Shown here piece by piece: positions 45,064 through 54,866 of a stretch of DNA of 64,000 nucleotides; position 1 is the stretch's first letter; the number at the start of each line of letters is the position of its first letter. The DNA is from Acholeplasma equirhinis (lineage in GTDB: Bacteria > Bacillota_I > Bacilli_A > Acholeplasmatales > Acholeplasmataceae). The notes beneath the pieces are model-generated. The model worked only from the letters and a program-made list of their open reading frames with translations. It did not search any database and had not been told where the DNA came from. The position numbers were made by a program, and so were the translations under genes. Location of the stretch: positions 248,001 through 312,000 of the forward strand of contig NZ_JAFIDC010000001.1 in assembly GCF_017052655.1 (NCBI RefSeq), read 5' to 3'.

Positions 45064-45774
45064 ATGTTAAAAAAGATTGTTATTAAATTAGGTATGATTG
45101 TTTCTGCAATTTTAGGTATCATATTGTCTATGATGACGTCAGAAGATGGATTTATGAGTGGACCATCTTTACTTTTATATTTCACTATACAAAGTAACAT
45201 TTGGATGTTAGCAATTGCATCCGTTGGTATTTACTTTGATTTAACTAAAACGGAAGTTAAACAAAGTTATTATGTTGCAAAATACATTCTAACAACTGGT
45301 ATTTTACTAACCTATATAGTTTTCTCAGTACTTTTGTCACCAACAATGCCACTTTCTTATTTATTAAGTCCTTCTAATTTATTTTTACACACCTTAACTC
45401 CGATACTGTCAATGCTAGATTATTTACTAAGTGATAAAAAAATTGAACTTAAAGGTCAAATGATTTATGGCTTAATTACTCCAGGATATTATTTAGTTTT
45501 TGCCTATATACTTTATGGATTTGGTGTTAAATTTGGTGGTTTAAACTTTCCTTACTTTTTCTTAGATTTTGAAACAAATGGATGGTTTGAGTTAACAAGC
45601 ACTTCAATTGGAGTTATATATTGGTATGTGATTGTTTTTGGGATTATGTTGCTGATCAGTTATTATACAAAATTTTTCAAACATCGATTAAATAAAAATA
45701 TTCCAGTATACGTAACAACTGGAATGATATTACTTACAATTATCATGACCGTGTTTAGAGCATCACTTTCTTAA
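45064..45774 (+). CDS. Pr6Pr/AIG1-like membrane protein
   Basis: 236 residues, about six helices. YFTIQSNIWML and NLFLHTLTPILSMLDYLL match the 'FTxQSN' and 'LH...P...D' features of the Pr6Pr membrane family. Function unknown. 12 bases after the Nudix gene, so co-transcribed. Confidence 0.7.
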   Translation: MLKKIVIKLGMIVSAILGIILSMMTSEDGFMSGPSLLLYFTIQSNIWMLAIASVGIYFDLTKTEVKQSYYVAKYILTTGILLTYIVFSVLLSPTMPLSYLLSPSNLFLHTLTPILSMLDYLLSDKKIELKGQMIYGLITPGYYLVFAYILYGFGVKFGGLNFPYFFLDFETNGWFELTSTSIGVIYWYVIVFGIMLLISYYTKFFKHRLNKNIPVYVTTGMILLTIIMTVFRASLS

Positions 45775-45834
45775 GGTATAAACATCAGAAATTCAAAAGA
45801 TTATTAAGTAGATTCGTAACAAAGAGAATTTGTA

Positions 45835-45866
45835 AAGTAGGCTATCACAAGTCTACTTTTTTTGTG
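45835..45866 (+). terminator. Terminator before the MarR operon
   Basis: AAAGTAGGC (45835-45843) pairs with GTCTACTTT, followed by TTTT. Confidence 0.75.
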
Positions 45867-45899
45867 TTAAAAATCTTTATTATAGAAAAAATAACAAAA

Positions 45900-45918
45900 T
45901 TGCTAACTGGGATAGCAA
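45900..45918. promoter_or_regulatory. Inverted repeat, possible MarR operator
   Basis: TTGCTA-ACTGGGA-TAGCAA is a perfect inverted repeat 63 bp before the marR start, in the promoter region. MarR proteins usually bind such sites to repress themselves. A second inverted repeat lies at 45949. Confidence 0.5.
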
Positions 45919-45948
45919 AATGATTGATATGTTAATTTAAAAAGCGTA

Positions 45949-45962
45949 AACTGTTATCAGTT
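45949..45962. promoter_or_regulatory. Second inverted repeat in the marR leader
   Basis: AACTG-TTAT-CAGTT, perfect, 19 bp before the ATG and just before the AGGAGG. It could be an operator or a leader hairpin. Confidence 0.4.
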
Positions 45963-45980
45963 AAAAAAAAGGAGGTTCAT

Positions 45981-46436
45981 ATGGCAAGTAGAGAAGAAGT
46001 CTTAGAACTGATTGAATCATTTAAAAATCTACATCCACAACATGTTGTTGAGAAAGCACAATTTGAACAACGTGGCATGAATTTCGTAGTGAAATATTTA
46101 GCAAAAAATGGGGGTACAACCTATACATTTGAACTGGCAAATGTTATGGGCATATCAACCGCAAGAGTTTCAAATCTGATCAACAAACTTGAACAAAAAG
46201 GTTTTGTTGAAAGAAAAATAGCAGAAAATGATGCAAGAAAGACCATTTTAATTCTTACTGAGCGTGGTAAAGAATATCATGAAGAAATGGAAGAAAAGTA
46301 CTTTATGATGATGTCAAAGATGATTGATGTCATTGGAAAAGAAGAAATTCTTCAATTTATTCAGACATTTGGAAAAATGCAAACATTTTTTGAATCACAT
46401 ATAGATAATCAAGAAAAGGAAGACAAACATGATTAA
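45981..46436 (+). CDS. MarR-family regulator
   Basis: 151 residues. Winged helix: TYTFELANVMGISTARVSNLINKLEQKGFVERKIAENDARKTILILTERG, the standard MarR signature with DxR in the wing. Overlaps the start of the first ABC gene by eight bases, so it controls and is co-expressed with the exporter. AAAGGAGG precedes the ATG. Confidence 0.92.
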   Translation: MASREEVLELIESFKNLHPQHVVEKAQFEQRGMNFVVKYLAKNGGTTYTFELANVMGISTARVSNLINKLEQKGFVERKIAENDARKTILILTERGKEYHEEMEEKYFMMMSKMIDVIGKEEILQFIQTFGKMQTFFESHIDNQEKEDKHD

Positions 46437-48201
46437 ATTACTCAAATATTTCAGAAAAATTGATGTTTTATATCTTGTTGCAATCGTTGGTTTGATTGTA
46501 TTCCAAATTTGGCTTGAAATGACAATGCCAGATTACACATCAAAACTTACACAATTAATTGCACAAGAGCAACAAATACCAGGTACACTTAATATGAGCG
46601 ATGTCTGGTACAACGGTGGCATGATGTTACTGTGTGCTGCAGGTGTTATTATCGCTATGATGCTTGCAGGATTCTTTATTGCAAGAATGGCAAGTGATTG
46701 GAGTTTTGAACTTCGTAAAGAAACGATGATGAAAGTTACGACTTTCTCAAATGCAGAAATGAACGAGTTCACTACACCTTCATTAATTACACGTACAACC
46801 AATGATATTGTTCAAGTTCAAAATTTTGCAGCGATGGGATTCCAGTTCATGATCAAAGCACCAGTAACTGCGATTTGGGCATTATTCAAATTATCAAATA
46901 CATCATTAGAATGGACAACAGCTACACTAGCAATCGTTATTGCGATTTTAGTGGTTATGATTTCTCTTGTTGCAGTTTCAATGCCAAGGTTCAAGAAAAT
47001 TCAAAAACTTACTGACGATTTAAATGATGTTACAAGAGAAAATGTCTCAGGTGTTAGAGTAGTTCGCGCATTTAATGCTGAACGATATCAAAATGCTAAG
47101 TTTGAAAAAGTAAACAAAGATGTAATGTCTAACAACTTATTTGTTTCAAGAGCAATGGGTATTATGCAACCATTCATGATGTTATGTATGAATGGATTAA
47201 CAATTGCGATTTACTTCATTGGTGCAATATTAATTAATGAAGCTGCAATGATGGATAGACCTGCAGTCTTAGGAAATATGCTAGCTTATACTTCAATTGC
47301 TATGCAAGTTGTTATGTCATTTATGTTCTTAGTTATGATTGCTGTTATGCTTCCTAGAACACAAGTTGCTGCTGGACGTATTCGTGAAGTCTTAAAGAAA
47401 GAACCAAAAATTAAAGATGGTAAGAATTTAGACCAAGCAACAGAACAAGGAACGATTGAATTTAAAAATGTATCTTTCTCATATGTTGATGATGCATCAC
47501 ATAATGCCTTAAGTAATTTAAACTTCAAAGTTAAGAAGGGTGAAACTTTAGCAATTATTGGTTCAACAGGTTCAGGTAAAACTTCGCTTGTTAATTTAAT
47601 GACACGTTTCTTCGATACAACTGAAGGTGAAGTTATTATTAATGGTAAAAACGTTAAAGATTATAAATTAGAAGATTTAAATAAAGTTGTATCAATGGCA
47701 ACACAAAAAGCAATTCTTTTTGGTGGAGATGTTAAGAAGAATATCACTTACGGTGATACGTATGATAGCGATAGATTTAATAAAGCTGTAAGTCTTGCTC
47801 AAGCTAATTTCATTTATGAATTAGAAGGTGGCGAAGATGCAACTGTAGCACAAGGTGGTACAAACTTCTCAGGTGGTCAAAAACAAAGACTATCGATTGC
47901 AAGAACACTTTATAAGAATGCAGATATCTTTATTTTTGATGATACATTCTCAGCACTAGATTATAGAACTGATATGTTAGTTAGAAAAGGTATCTCTGAA
48001 AATCTTAAAGATAAGACAATTGTTATTGTTGCTCAAAGAATTGGTACAATTCGTCAAGCAGATCAAATTCTTGTTTTAAATGAAGGTAAAATTGTTGGAA
48101 TGGGTAAACACGAAGACTTACTTAGAAATAATGAAGTCTATCGTGATATTGCATTATCACAATTATCAGAAGAAGAACTTACAGTAAAGGAGGCTATCTA
48201 A
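46429..48201 (+). CDS. ABC exporter subunit A (heterodimeric multidrug type)
   Basis: 590 residues, six helices then an ATPase domain. Walker A GSTGSGKTS, signature FSGGQKQR, but Walker B ends FDDTFSALD, with Asp where the catalytic Glu should be. This is the degenerate-site partner pattern of TM287/LmrC-type proteins. It pairs with the 48203 protein, which supplies the catalytic Glu. Probably exports drugs or lipids under MarR control. Confidence 0.92.
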   Translation: MIKLLKYFRKIDVLYLVAIVGLIVFQIWLEMTMPDYTSKLTQLIAQEQQIPGTLNMSDVWYNGGMMLLCAAGVIIAMMLAGFFIARMASDWSFELRKETMMKVTTFSNAEMNEFTTPSLITRTTNDIVQVQNFAAMGFQFMIKAPVTAIWALFKLSNTSLEWTTATLAIVIAILVVMISLVAVSMPRFKKIQKLTDDLNDVTRENVSGVRVVRAFNAERYQNAKFEKVNKDVMSNNLFVSRAMGIMQPFMMLCMNGLTIAIYFIGAILINEAAMMDRPAVLGNMLAYTSIAMQVVMSFMFLVMIAVMLPRTQVAAGRIREVLKKEPKIKDGKNLDQATEQGTIEFKNVSFSYVDDASHNALSNLNFKVKKGETLAIIGSTGSGKTSLVNLMTRFFDTTEGEVIINGKNVKDYKLEDLNKVVSMATQKAILFGGDVKKNITYGDTYDSDRFNKAVSLAQANFIYELEGGEDATVAQGGTNFSGGQKQRLSIARTLYKNADIFIFDDTFSALDYRTDMLVRKGISENLKDKTIVIVAQRIGTIRQADQILVLNEGKIVGMGKHEDLLRNNEVYRDIALSQLSEEELTVKEAI

Positions 48202-48202
48202 T

Positions 48203-49990
48203 ATGCACGGTTCACATCCAGGTAGAGGTGGCGAAAAAGCCAAATTCAATCCAAGATCATTTAAAAAGATCTTAAAATATATGGATAAGTATGCTGTTGG
48301 ATTAGTTTTCTCAATCATACTTGCTATCGGTTCAGCTGTTACAACAATTGTTGGTCCAGACAGAGTTTCTGAACTTTTAAATGAAATCATGGGTTCTATG
48401 ATGACTGGTATCAATATGGATACAGTTACAAATATGGCCCTTGGTATCTTAATTTTATACATCCTTAGTGCAACATTTGGTTACCTGCAACAATTCATTA
48501 TGGCAACCATTACTCAAAAGACTGCAAATAGATTAAGAAGTGATATGGATAATAAATTATATCGCTTACCACTTGCTTACTTTGATAAAAATCAAAAAGG
48601 TGATATTTTATCAAGAGTAACAAATGATGTTGATACAATTGCACAATCATTATCTCAATCCATTGCAAACTTATTCTCATCAATAATTTTATTTATTGGA
48701 TTATTAATCATGATGTTTATTTCAAACTGGGTGTTAGCACTCGTTACAATTTTCTCATCTATGATTGGTATGATCTTCCTTCCAATGATTGTTAAGAAAT
48801 CTCAAAAATTCTTTAGAAGCAATCAACAATTACTTGGTAAATTAAATGGTCAAATTGAAGAAGTATATACTAACCATAATGTCGTAAAAGCATTCAATGG
48901 TACAGAATCAGAAAGAGCAATCTTTAATGATACAAATAATCTATTAAGAAAGAGTGTTTGGAGAAGCCAATTCTTATCTGGTCTAATGGCTCCTGTGATG
49001 ATCTTCGTTGGTAACTTATCGTATATTTTAATTTTCGTCGTTGGTTCAATTCTTTACTTAAATGGCTTTACAGTCGTAACAATTGGTACTTTAGCATCAT
49101 TCGTAATTTATGCTAGATTATTCTCAACACCACTTCAAACATTTGCACAAGCAATGACAGGTATGCAACAAGCATCAGCAGCAGCCGATAGAGTATTTAC
49201 TGTATTAGAAGAACCCGAAATGAGAGATGAAACAAATCTTGAAACAAACATTGATAATGTTCAAGGTAACATCGAATTCAAAGACGTTAAGTTTGGTTAT
49301 TTTGCAGATAAAGAAATTATTCATGGTTTCTCTGCATCAATCAAAAAAGGACAAAAGGTTGCGATTGTTGGACCAACAGGTGCGGGTAAAACAACGATTG
49401 TTAATTTATTAATGAAATTCTATGATGTTAATCAAGGTGATATTGTGATTGATGGTGTATCAATCCATGATATGAAACGTGAAAGCATTCATAATTTATT
49501 TGATATGATTCTACAAGACACATGGTTATTCAAAGGTACATTAAGAGAAAACTTAGTCTACAACAAAGAAAATGTATCAGATAAAGAACTTGATAGAGTT
49601 TGTGAAACTGTTGGCTTAAAACACTTTGTTCAAGCACTTCCTAATGGTTATGACACCTTCTTAGATGAAAGTGCTCAATTATCAGAAGGTCAAAAACAAC
49701 AAATCACAATTGCGCGTGCAATGATTAAAGACGCTCCACTCTTAATCTTAGATGAAGCAACTTCATCAGTAGATACACGTACTGAATTATTAATTCAACG
49801 TGCAATGGATGAATTAACTGTTGGTAGAACATCATTTGTTATTGCACACAGATTATCAACTATCCGTAATGCTGATATTATTCTTGTTTTAAAAGATGGT
49901 GACATCATTGAACAAGGTAATCATGAAACGTTACTTGCTAAAAACGGCTTCTACGCTGAACTTTACAATTCACAATTCCAAAACGTTTAA
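48203..49990 (+). CDS. ABC exporter subunit B (heterodimeric multidrug type)
   Basis: 595 residues, six helices then an ATPase domain. Walker A GPTGAGKTT, Walker B LLILDEATSSVD with the catalytic Glu, switch IAHRLSTI, but signature LSEGQKQQ instead of LSGGQ. Its altered signature faces the Asp-type Walker B of subunit A, so one composite site is active and one degenerate, as in TM287/288. One base separates the two genes. Confidence 0.92.
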   Translation: MHGSHPGRGGEKAKFNPRSFKKILKYMDKYAVGLVFSIILAIGSAVTTIVGPDRVSELLNEIMGSMMTGINMDTVTNMALGILILYILSATFGYLQQFIMATITQKTANRLRSDMDNKLYRLPLAYFDKNQKGDILSRVTNDVDTIAQSLSQSIANLFSSIILFIGLLIMMFISNWVLALVTIFSSMIGMIFLPMIVKKSQKFFRSNQQLLGKLNGQIEEVYTNHNVVKAFNGTESERAIFNDTNNLLRKSVWRSQFLSGLMAPVMIFVGNLSYILIFVVGSILYLNGFTVVTIGTLASFVIYARLFSTPLQTFAQAMTGMQQASAAADRVFTVLEEPEMRDETNLETNIDNVQGNIEFKDVKFGYFADKEIIHGFSASIKKGQKVAIVGPTGAGKTTIVNLLMKFYDVNQGDIVIDGVSIHDMKRESIHNLFDMILQDTWLFKGTLRENLVYNKENVSDKELDRVCETVGLKHFVQALPNGYDTFLDESAQLSEGQKQQITIARAMIKDAPLLILDEATSSVDTRTELLIQRAMDELTVGRTSFVIAHRLSTIRNADIILVLKDGDIIEQGNHETLLAKNGFYAELYNSQFQNV

Positions 49991-49995
49991 TCATA

Positions 49996-50026
49996 AAATG
50001 AGCTTGAAAAACAGCTCATTTTTTTA
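49996..50026 (+). terminator. Terminator of the exporter operon
   Basis: AAATGAGCT (49996-50004) pairs with AGCTCATTT (50013-50021), then T. Confidence 0.8.
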
Positions 50027-50057
50027 TGATATAATGGTGGAAAGAGGAACATAATAA

Positions 50058-50621
50058 ATGAAAAAACTTAATGAAATGTCATTAGATGAACTATGGCAGT
50101 TGTTTCCTATTTTCTTAGTCCCACATAATGAAAAATGGAAAGTCGATTATGAAACAGAAATAGATGAAATTCTATCAATATTACCAAATAGTATCGTAAG
50201 ATCGAATCATCATATTGGAAGCACAAGTATTCAAAATATTTATTCAAAAGATATTATTGATATCTTGTGTATTATCAACGATTCACAAGCTTTTCAAATC
50301 ATAATCGATAATCTTCAAACAAATGGTTATATCTTAATGAATCAAAATGAAACAAGATTAACCTTTAATAAAGGTTATACAGAAAATGGATTTAGTAATA
50401 AAGTATTTCATTTGCATATCAGACTTCAAGATGACCATGATGAACTATATTTTAGAGATTATTTGATTGAACATCCTGAAGTTGCTAAAGCATATGAGTC
50501 CCTAAAACTTGAACTAGCAGTAAAATATAAGCATCATAGAGATTACTACACAGAGTCAAAAACAGAGTTTATTACAAAATATACCCATCTTGCTAAGGAA
50601 CTCTATAAAAATAGATACTAA
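50058..50621 (+). CDS. GrpB/UPF0157-type protein
   Basis: 187 residues. HHIGSTSIQNIYSKDIIDILCII matches the GrpB 'HxGSTSV.G...KP.ID' pattern, a nucleotidyltransferase-like core, and the HLHI and FRDYLIEHPE segments follow. The usual 'G-AKP' is replaced by 'YSKD', so activity is uncertain. AGGAAC upstream. Confidence 0.8.
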   Translation: MKKLNEMSLDELWQLFPIFLVPHNEKWKVDYETEIDEILSILPNSIVRSNHHIGSTSIQNIYSKDIIDILCIINDSQAFQIIIDNLQTNGYILMNQNETRLTFNKGYTENGFSNKVFHLHIRLQDDHDELYFRDYLIEHPEVAKAYESLKLELAVKYKHHRDYYTESKTEFITKYTHLAKELYKNRY

Positions 50622-50633
50622 AAGGAGACATAA

Positions 50634-51173
50634 GTGAATTCAATAGAAAAGTATAATTTAGTTAATAAAATTGTTAAAATTGTTTCAGGTTTGATTACTT
50701 TAAGTTTCATCGTAATCATGATCATTGATTTAGTGAGTGGTACTTTCTTTGATCGAATTTTAACGCTGTATTTACCATATTTTGGTATCATTGTTTTCAT
50801 TATGTTGAATGTAAATTTTATACTTGATATCGAAAGAAAAAAAATAATTGACAAGAATTTTGGTCCTGTTACTCAGGAAGATAGAAAGCAGGCTAAAATA
50901 CTTTATAAAAGATATTTATCTTTACTAGCAAATAATACAGACTTTTCAGGTAAATATGCCGATTTTGATTTTGAACTGATTTCATTTAAAGCAGTATTGA
51001 AACAACTCATGAGAGGCTATAAAGTGCATTATGAGTCAGTTAAACACTTTTATGAAATGGAAGTTTTATTAGACTCAGAAACATTTAAGGAATTCTCAGA
51101 AGATATGAGTGAATTTAAGTCATTTGTTAAATCAGTTACAGAACTTTTCCAAAATAATCGCGTTGAATTTTAA
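50634..51173 (+). CDS. Membrane protein, unknown (179 aa)
   Basis: Two hydrophobic helices near the N-terminus (IVSGLITLSFIVIMIIDLV, IIVFIMLNVNFILDI) and a soluble helical C-terminal part. GTG start at 50634 with AAAGGAGAC before it. Family unknown. 12 bases after the previous gene. A terminator overlaps its stop (51172-51196). Confidence 0.65.
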   Translation: MNSIEKYNLVNKIVKIVSGLITLSFIVIMIIDLVSGTFFDRILTLYLPYFGIIVFIMLNVNFILDIERKKIIDKNFGPVTQEDRKQAKILYKRYLSLLANNTDFSGKYADFDFELISFKAVLKQLMRGYKVHYESVKHFYEMEVLLDSETFKEFSEDMSEFKSFVKSVTELFQNNRVEF

Positions 51174-51196
51174 ACAGGAGCAATCCTGTTTTTTTA
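51172..51196 (+). terminator. Terminator
   Basis: AAACAGGA (51172-51179), loop GCAA, TCCTGTTT (51184-51191), then T. Confidence 0.75.
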
Positions 51197-51279
51197 ACTT
51201 GCCAACATTTATACTTTGTATCTTTAAATATTTTCCAATTTCTTTGTTGTAAAATAAGCATATCAAAAGGAGGTATTTT

Positions 51280-51639
51280 ATGAAATCATTTGATAACCCA
51301 AGAGTATTTAGAATGCCTTTTAGTTCTATTTACCCACTCTATATTCAAAAGGTGACAGTTAAAAACAGAACTCAAGAAGAACTTGATCAAGTTTTATCTT
51401 GGTTAACAGGATACTCGAAAAAACAATTGATTGAACAAATTGAAAATGGAAATTCACTTCAAGCCTTTTTTGATGAAGCACCAAATTTTACAGATAAAGC
51501 ACATTTAATCACTGGTGTTATTTGTGGTGTGAGATTAGAAGAAATAGACCATCCATTAATGAAGAAAGTTCGCTATATGGACAAAGTGGTTGATGAATTA
51601 GCTAAAGGTAAATCATTAGAGAAAATATTTAGAAATTAA
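51280..51639 (+). CDS. DUF2200 family protein
   Basis: 119 residues. RVFRMPFSSIYPLYIQKVTVKNRTQEELDQVLSWLTGYS is the DUF2200 hallmark, and GVICGVRLEEIDHPLMKKVRYMDKVVDELAKG completes it. Function unknown. AAAGGAGG precedes the ATG. Confidence 0.85.
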   Translation: MKSFDNPRVFRMPFSSIYPLYIQKVTVKNRTQEELDQVLSWLTGYSKKQLIEQIENGNSLQAFFDEAPNFTDKAHLITGVICGVRLEEIDHPLMKKVRYMDKVVDELAKGKSLEKIFRN

Positions 51640-51703
51640 TTTGAGCAAAATACTTGCGATGTAGCTTATACCACTCTAAACTGGGCTTACAAGGAAGGGT
51701 ATT

Positions 51704-52048
51704 ATGGAAAAATCTCAAACAGAAATTAAATTAATTAACAAGGTGTCAAAATACAAAGAACCATTTAGAACTATTTGTCTTAGATTGCATGAAATTATTA
51801 TGGAAACTAAGCCTGAACTTATGCCATCTTTTATGTATGGTATGCCTGCATACAGAAATAAAGAAACAAGAGAGATACTATGTTTTTTTAGACATGATGA
51901 TTATGTCACCTTTGGACTTCAAGGTTCAGCAAAATTAGAATTTAGAGAAGGTGAAGGTAAAATTCAACCAATTGCTTGGTATATTGAAGAGATGAATCAA
52001 GCAGTTGAAAAACAAATTAAAGAAATACTTAAACAAGCGATTAAGTAG
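51704..52048 (+). CDS. DUF1801/YdhG-like protein
   Basis: 114 residues. FMYGMPAYRNKE and DYVTFGLQGSAKLE match the YdhG-type (DUF1801) pattern 'y.mPty'. Possibly small-molecule binding; role unknown. AAGGAAGG precedes the ATG. Terminator at 52061. Confidence 0.75.
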   Translation: MEKSQTEIKLINKVSKYKEPFRTICLRLHEIIMETKPELMPSFMYGMPAYRNKETREILCFFRHDDYVTFGLQGSAKLEFREGEGKIQPIAWYIEEMNQAVEKQIKEILKQAIK

Positions 52049-52060
52049 CAAAAAACATTC

Positions 52061-52089
52061 AAGAGGTTTACAAATTAAACCTCTTTTTT
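52061..52089 (+). terminator. Terminator
   Basis: AAGAGGTTTA (52061-52070), loop CAAAT, TAAACCTCTT (52076-52085), then T. Confidence 0.8.
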
Positions 52090-52137
52090 GTAATGTGATA
52101 CAATTAAAACAAATAATCAATTCATTAGGAGCTTATT

Positions 52138-53142
52138 ATGCCAAAGATCAAAGGGGTAAATCTTGGAGGCTGGTTCGTTTTAGAACGATGGATGAAACAA
52201 TCACTATTTGAGAATGTCGATAGCAAGGATGAAACTGGCTTTGTTTTAAAACACCCAAATCCAAAAGAAGCATTAATCAATCACTGGAAAACATGGATTA
52301 CTAAGGATGATTTTTTTTGGTTGAAATCTATTGGAATTGATTCAGTTAGAATACCAATTCCTTGGTGGTTACTTGATGACAAACCTTATTTTTCACCACT
52401 TGAATATATTAAGAATGCACTATCTTGGGCAGATGAGGTTGGTCTTTCTGTAATGCTCGACCTTCACACAGCACCTGGTTGTCAAAATGGATTTGATAAT
52501 GGTGGTATTGAAGGTGTTATTGATTGGCCAAAAGATCCTAAAAACATCAAACTGACTGTTGAAAGACTTGGATTTATTGCAAGAGAACTTGCAACAAATA
52601 ACTCAGTTTTCGCAATCGAAGTATTAAACGAACCACATTTTAATATGGACTTAGATATTATCCAAAATTTTTATAAAGATGCTTATCAAGAAATTAGAAA
52701 GTATTCAAGTAAAAAGATTGTTTTCCATGATGCATTTAGACCAAATGATTCCTCTTGGTTAGAATTCTTTAAAACCAATTCGTTTGAAAATATTGGATTT
52801 GATTTACATCTTTATCATTGTTTTGATGAAAAACTTACACACGGTACACCAAAAACACATGTTGATGAAATCTTTAATGTAAGAATACCAACGATTCAAA
52901 AACTAAATTCTATAATCCCTGTTTATATTGGAGAATGGAGCTTGGGTATTAGACAACAAACTTTAGTAACAGATTTAGATTTTGATTACTTAAATTTTGA
53001 AAAGATGTTAGCAAGCCTCCAACTCTATGCATACAATTATGCATCTGGATATTATTTTTGGAGTTACAAAATTGAGCATCAAGAGGCCCATCATGGATGG
53101 GATTTCAGATCATTAATTAAACGAGGCATTTTACATATATGA
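52138..53142 (+). CDS. GH5 family exo-beta-glucanase-like enzyme, cytoplasmic
   Basis: 334 residues. KGVNLGGWFVLERWM at the start, SVRIPIPWWLL, VMLDLHTAPGCQNG, FAIEVLNEPH (acid/base Glu), LHLYHCF and VYIGEWSLG (nucleophile Glu), all GH5 blocks most like the exo-1,3-glucanase branch. There is no signal peptide, so it should act on imported short beta-glucosides. Its stop overlaps the ATG of the next gene by four bases. Confidence 0.87.
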   Translation: MPKIKGVNLGGWFVLERWMKQSLFENVDSKDETGFVLKHPNPKEALINHWKTWITKDDFFWLKSIGIDSVRIPIPWWLLDDKPYFSPLEYIKNALSWADEVGLSVMLDLHTAPGCQNGFDNGGIEGVIDWPKDPKNIKLTVERLGFIARELATNNSVFAIEVLNEPHFNMDLDIIQNFYKDAYQEIRKYSSKKIVFHDAFRPNDSSWLEFFKTNSFENIGFDLHLYHCFDEKLTHGTPKTHVDEIFNVRIPTIQKLNSIIPVYIGEWSLGIRQQTLVTDLDFDYLNFEKMLASLQLYAYNYASGYYFWSYKIEHQEAHHGWDFRSLIKRGILHI

Positions 53143-54263
53143 AATATACGATAAAACTTGTAGAATCAAAAAAGGATGCTAAAGCATTTACTGAACTTCC
53201 GATTAAATTATTTAAGCATATCGATGCATTTGTACCAGCACTTTCAATGGATGAAATGAATGTTTTTGATCCTAAGAAAAATCCTGTTCATGAGTATTGT
53301 GAAAGTGTTCGTTATATAGCACTTAATGATAAAAGTGAAGTTGTAGGTCGTATTGGAGGCATCATTAATCATCGATATAATGAAAAATTTGGAAAAAAGA
53401 TTGTTAGATTTACGAGACTTGATATGATTGATGATTTTGAAGTAACAAAGTTACTTACAGATACTATCATTGCGTGGGGTAAATCAAAAGGAATGAATGA
53501 AGTGATTGGTCCAATTGGATTTACCGATTTGGATCGAATGGGTATGTTAGTTGATGGGTTTCAACATTTAGGTTCATTCATTACAATTTGGAATCCTCCG
53601 TATTATAAAGACCACTTAGATCAATTAGGATTTTCTAAAGATGTTGACTGGATTGAATCGCAAGTACCATGGCCGAAAGAGATGCCAGAAAAAGTTTCTC
53701 GTGCCACTGAAATTGTTACTAAACGATTTGGTTACAAACTCGTTAAAATGAAGTCAATGAAAGAACTCCCTAAGTATGTTTATGAAGCTTTTGATGTGTA
53801 TAATAGAGCATTTTCACCTCTATATGGATTTTTACCGGTTACTAGAAAAGTACAAGATTATTACATTGCACAAATGAAATCACTAGCTAAACTTTCTATG
53901 ATTTGGTTTGTTAAAAACAAAGAAGATAAAATTATTGCTTTTGGAATGATGATGCCAAGCTTAGCTAAAGCAAATAAAAAAAATCAAGGTAAATTATTAC
54001 CTTTTGGATTCTTGCGTCTTATAAAAGCAATCAAATCTTATGATGTCATTGATTTTTACTTTGTTGCAGTAGATCCTGAGTACCATGGAAAAGGTGTTCT
54101 ATCTTTAATTATGGAAGATGGTATTAAACAAGGTATCAAAGCAGGTGTAACACATGCTGAAACAGGTCCTGAATTAGAATTAAATACTAAAATACAGTCA
54201 CAATGGCGTGATTATGACCCAATTTACCATAAACGTCGTAGATGTTATAATAAAAAAATCTAA
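53139..54263 (+). CDS. GNAT-like acyltransferase, YghO type
   Basis: 374 residues. N-terminal KDAKAFTELPIKLFK and FVPALSMDEMNVFDPKKNP, the GRIGGIINHRYNE segment, then a second GNAT-like part with FYFVAVDPEYHGKGVLSLIMEDGIKQG and HAETGPELELN. Double GNAT folds of this kind have unknown acceptors. Coupled to the GH5 gene by overlap. Confidence 0.78.
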   Translation: MKYTIKLVESKKDAKAFTELPIKLFKHIDAFVPALSMDEMNVFDPKKNPVHEYCESVRYIALNDKSEVVGRIGGIINHRYNEKFGKKIVRFTRLDMIDDFEVTKLLTDTIIAWGKSKGMNEVIGPIGFTDLDRMGMLVDGFQHLGSFITIWNPPYYKDHLDQLGFSKDVDWIESQVPWPKEMPEKVSRATEIVTKRFGYKLVKMKSMKELPKYVYEAFDVYNRAFSPLYGFLPVTRKVQDYYIAQMKSLAKLSMIWFVKNKEDKIIAFGMMMPSLAKANKKNQGKLLPFGFLRLIKAIKSYDVIDFYFVAVDPEYHGKGVLSLIMEDGIKQGIKAGVTHAETGPELELNTKIQSQWRDYDPIYHKRRRCYNKKI

Positions 54264-54359
54264 GTGCATGTTATCATTGTTAATGTGTAAGTCATTTGAA
54301 AATTAAAACCTTTATTTATAATAAAGATTAGACTATTACTGAAAGGGGCAAACTTTTTA

Positions 54360-54866
54360 ATGATTAAAGTCATTCTTAATAAAGCTGATTTGAGTTTGGT
54401 ACAACCAGAACTCAATATAGCATCAGGAATTCAAGTTGTCGAAGAAACCAATCAAATCACTATGATTATGGATGAAAAACATTACGAAGTTTTGGAGAGA
54501 ATACTTAAACGAATTACCATTAACAGAAAAGAAATCGTATTTGAAACACCTGAAGGTTGGGCAAAAATTTATATTAGAGATATTCTTTATATTGAAAGTT
54601 TTGGTACTGAGATTTATATTCACACACAAAGTCAAGGTGAGGTTGAAGTCAAACAACCACTCTATCAATTAGAAGAAATGCTCTCAAACTTCAACATCAT
54701 TAGAATTGGTAAATCGTATTTGGTAAACTTAAGTAAAGTTGTATTTATCAAAACAAAGTTAAATGCGAAACTTGAACTTGAACTCCAAAATGGAGATAAA
54801 TTAGAAGTCATGAGAAGTTATGTCAAATCTTTCAAAGAACGATTAGGTATCGGAGGAAAGAAATGA
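54360..54866 (+). CDS. LytTR-type DNA-binding regulator
   Basis: 168 residues. The C-terminal 100 form a LytTR domain (IYIRDILYIESFGTEIYIHT, FNIIRIGKSYLVNLSKVVFI). No receiver domain precedes it; residues 1-60 are a small domain of unknown type. It overlaps the next gene by four bases, so it likely controls the same unit. Confidence 0.85.
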   Translation: MIKVILNKADLSLVQPELNIASGIQVVEETNQITMIMDEKHYEVLERILKRITINRKEIVFETPEGWAKIYIRDILYIESFGTEIYIHTQSQGEVEVKQPLYQLEEMLSNFNIIRIGKSYLVNLSKVVFIKTKLNAKLELELQNGDKLEVMRSYVKSFKERLGIGGKK

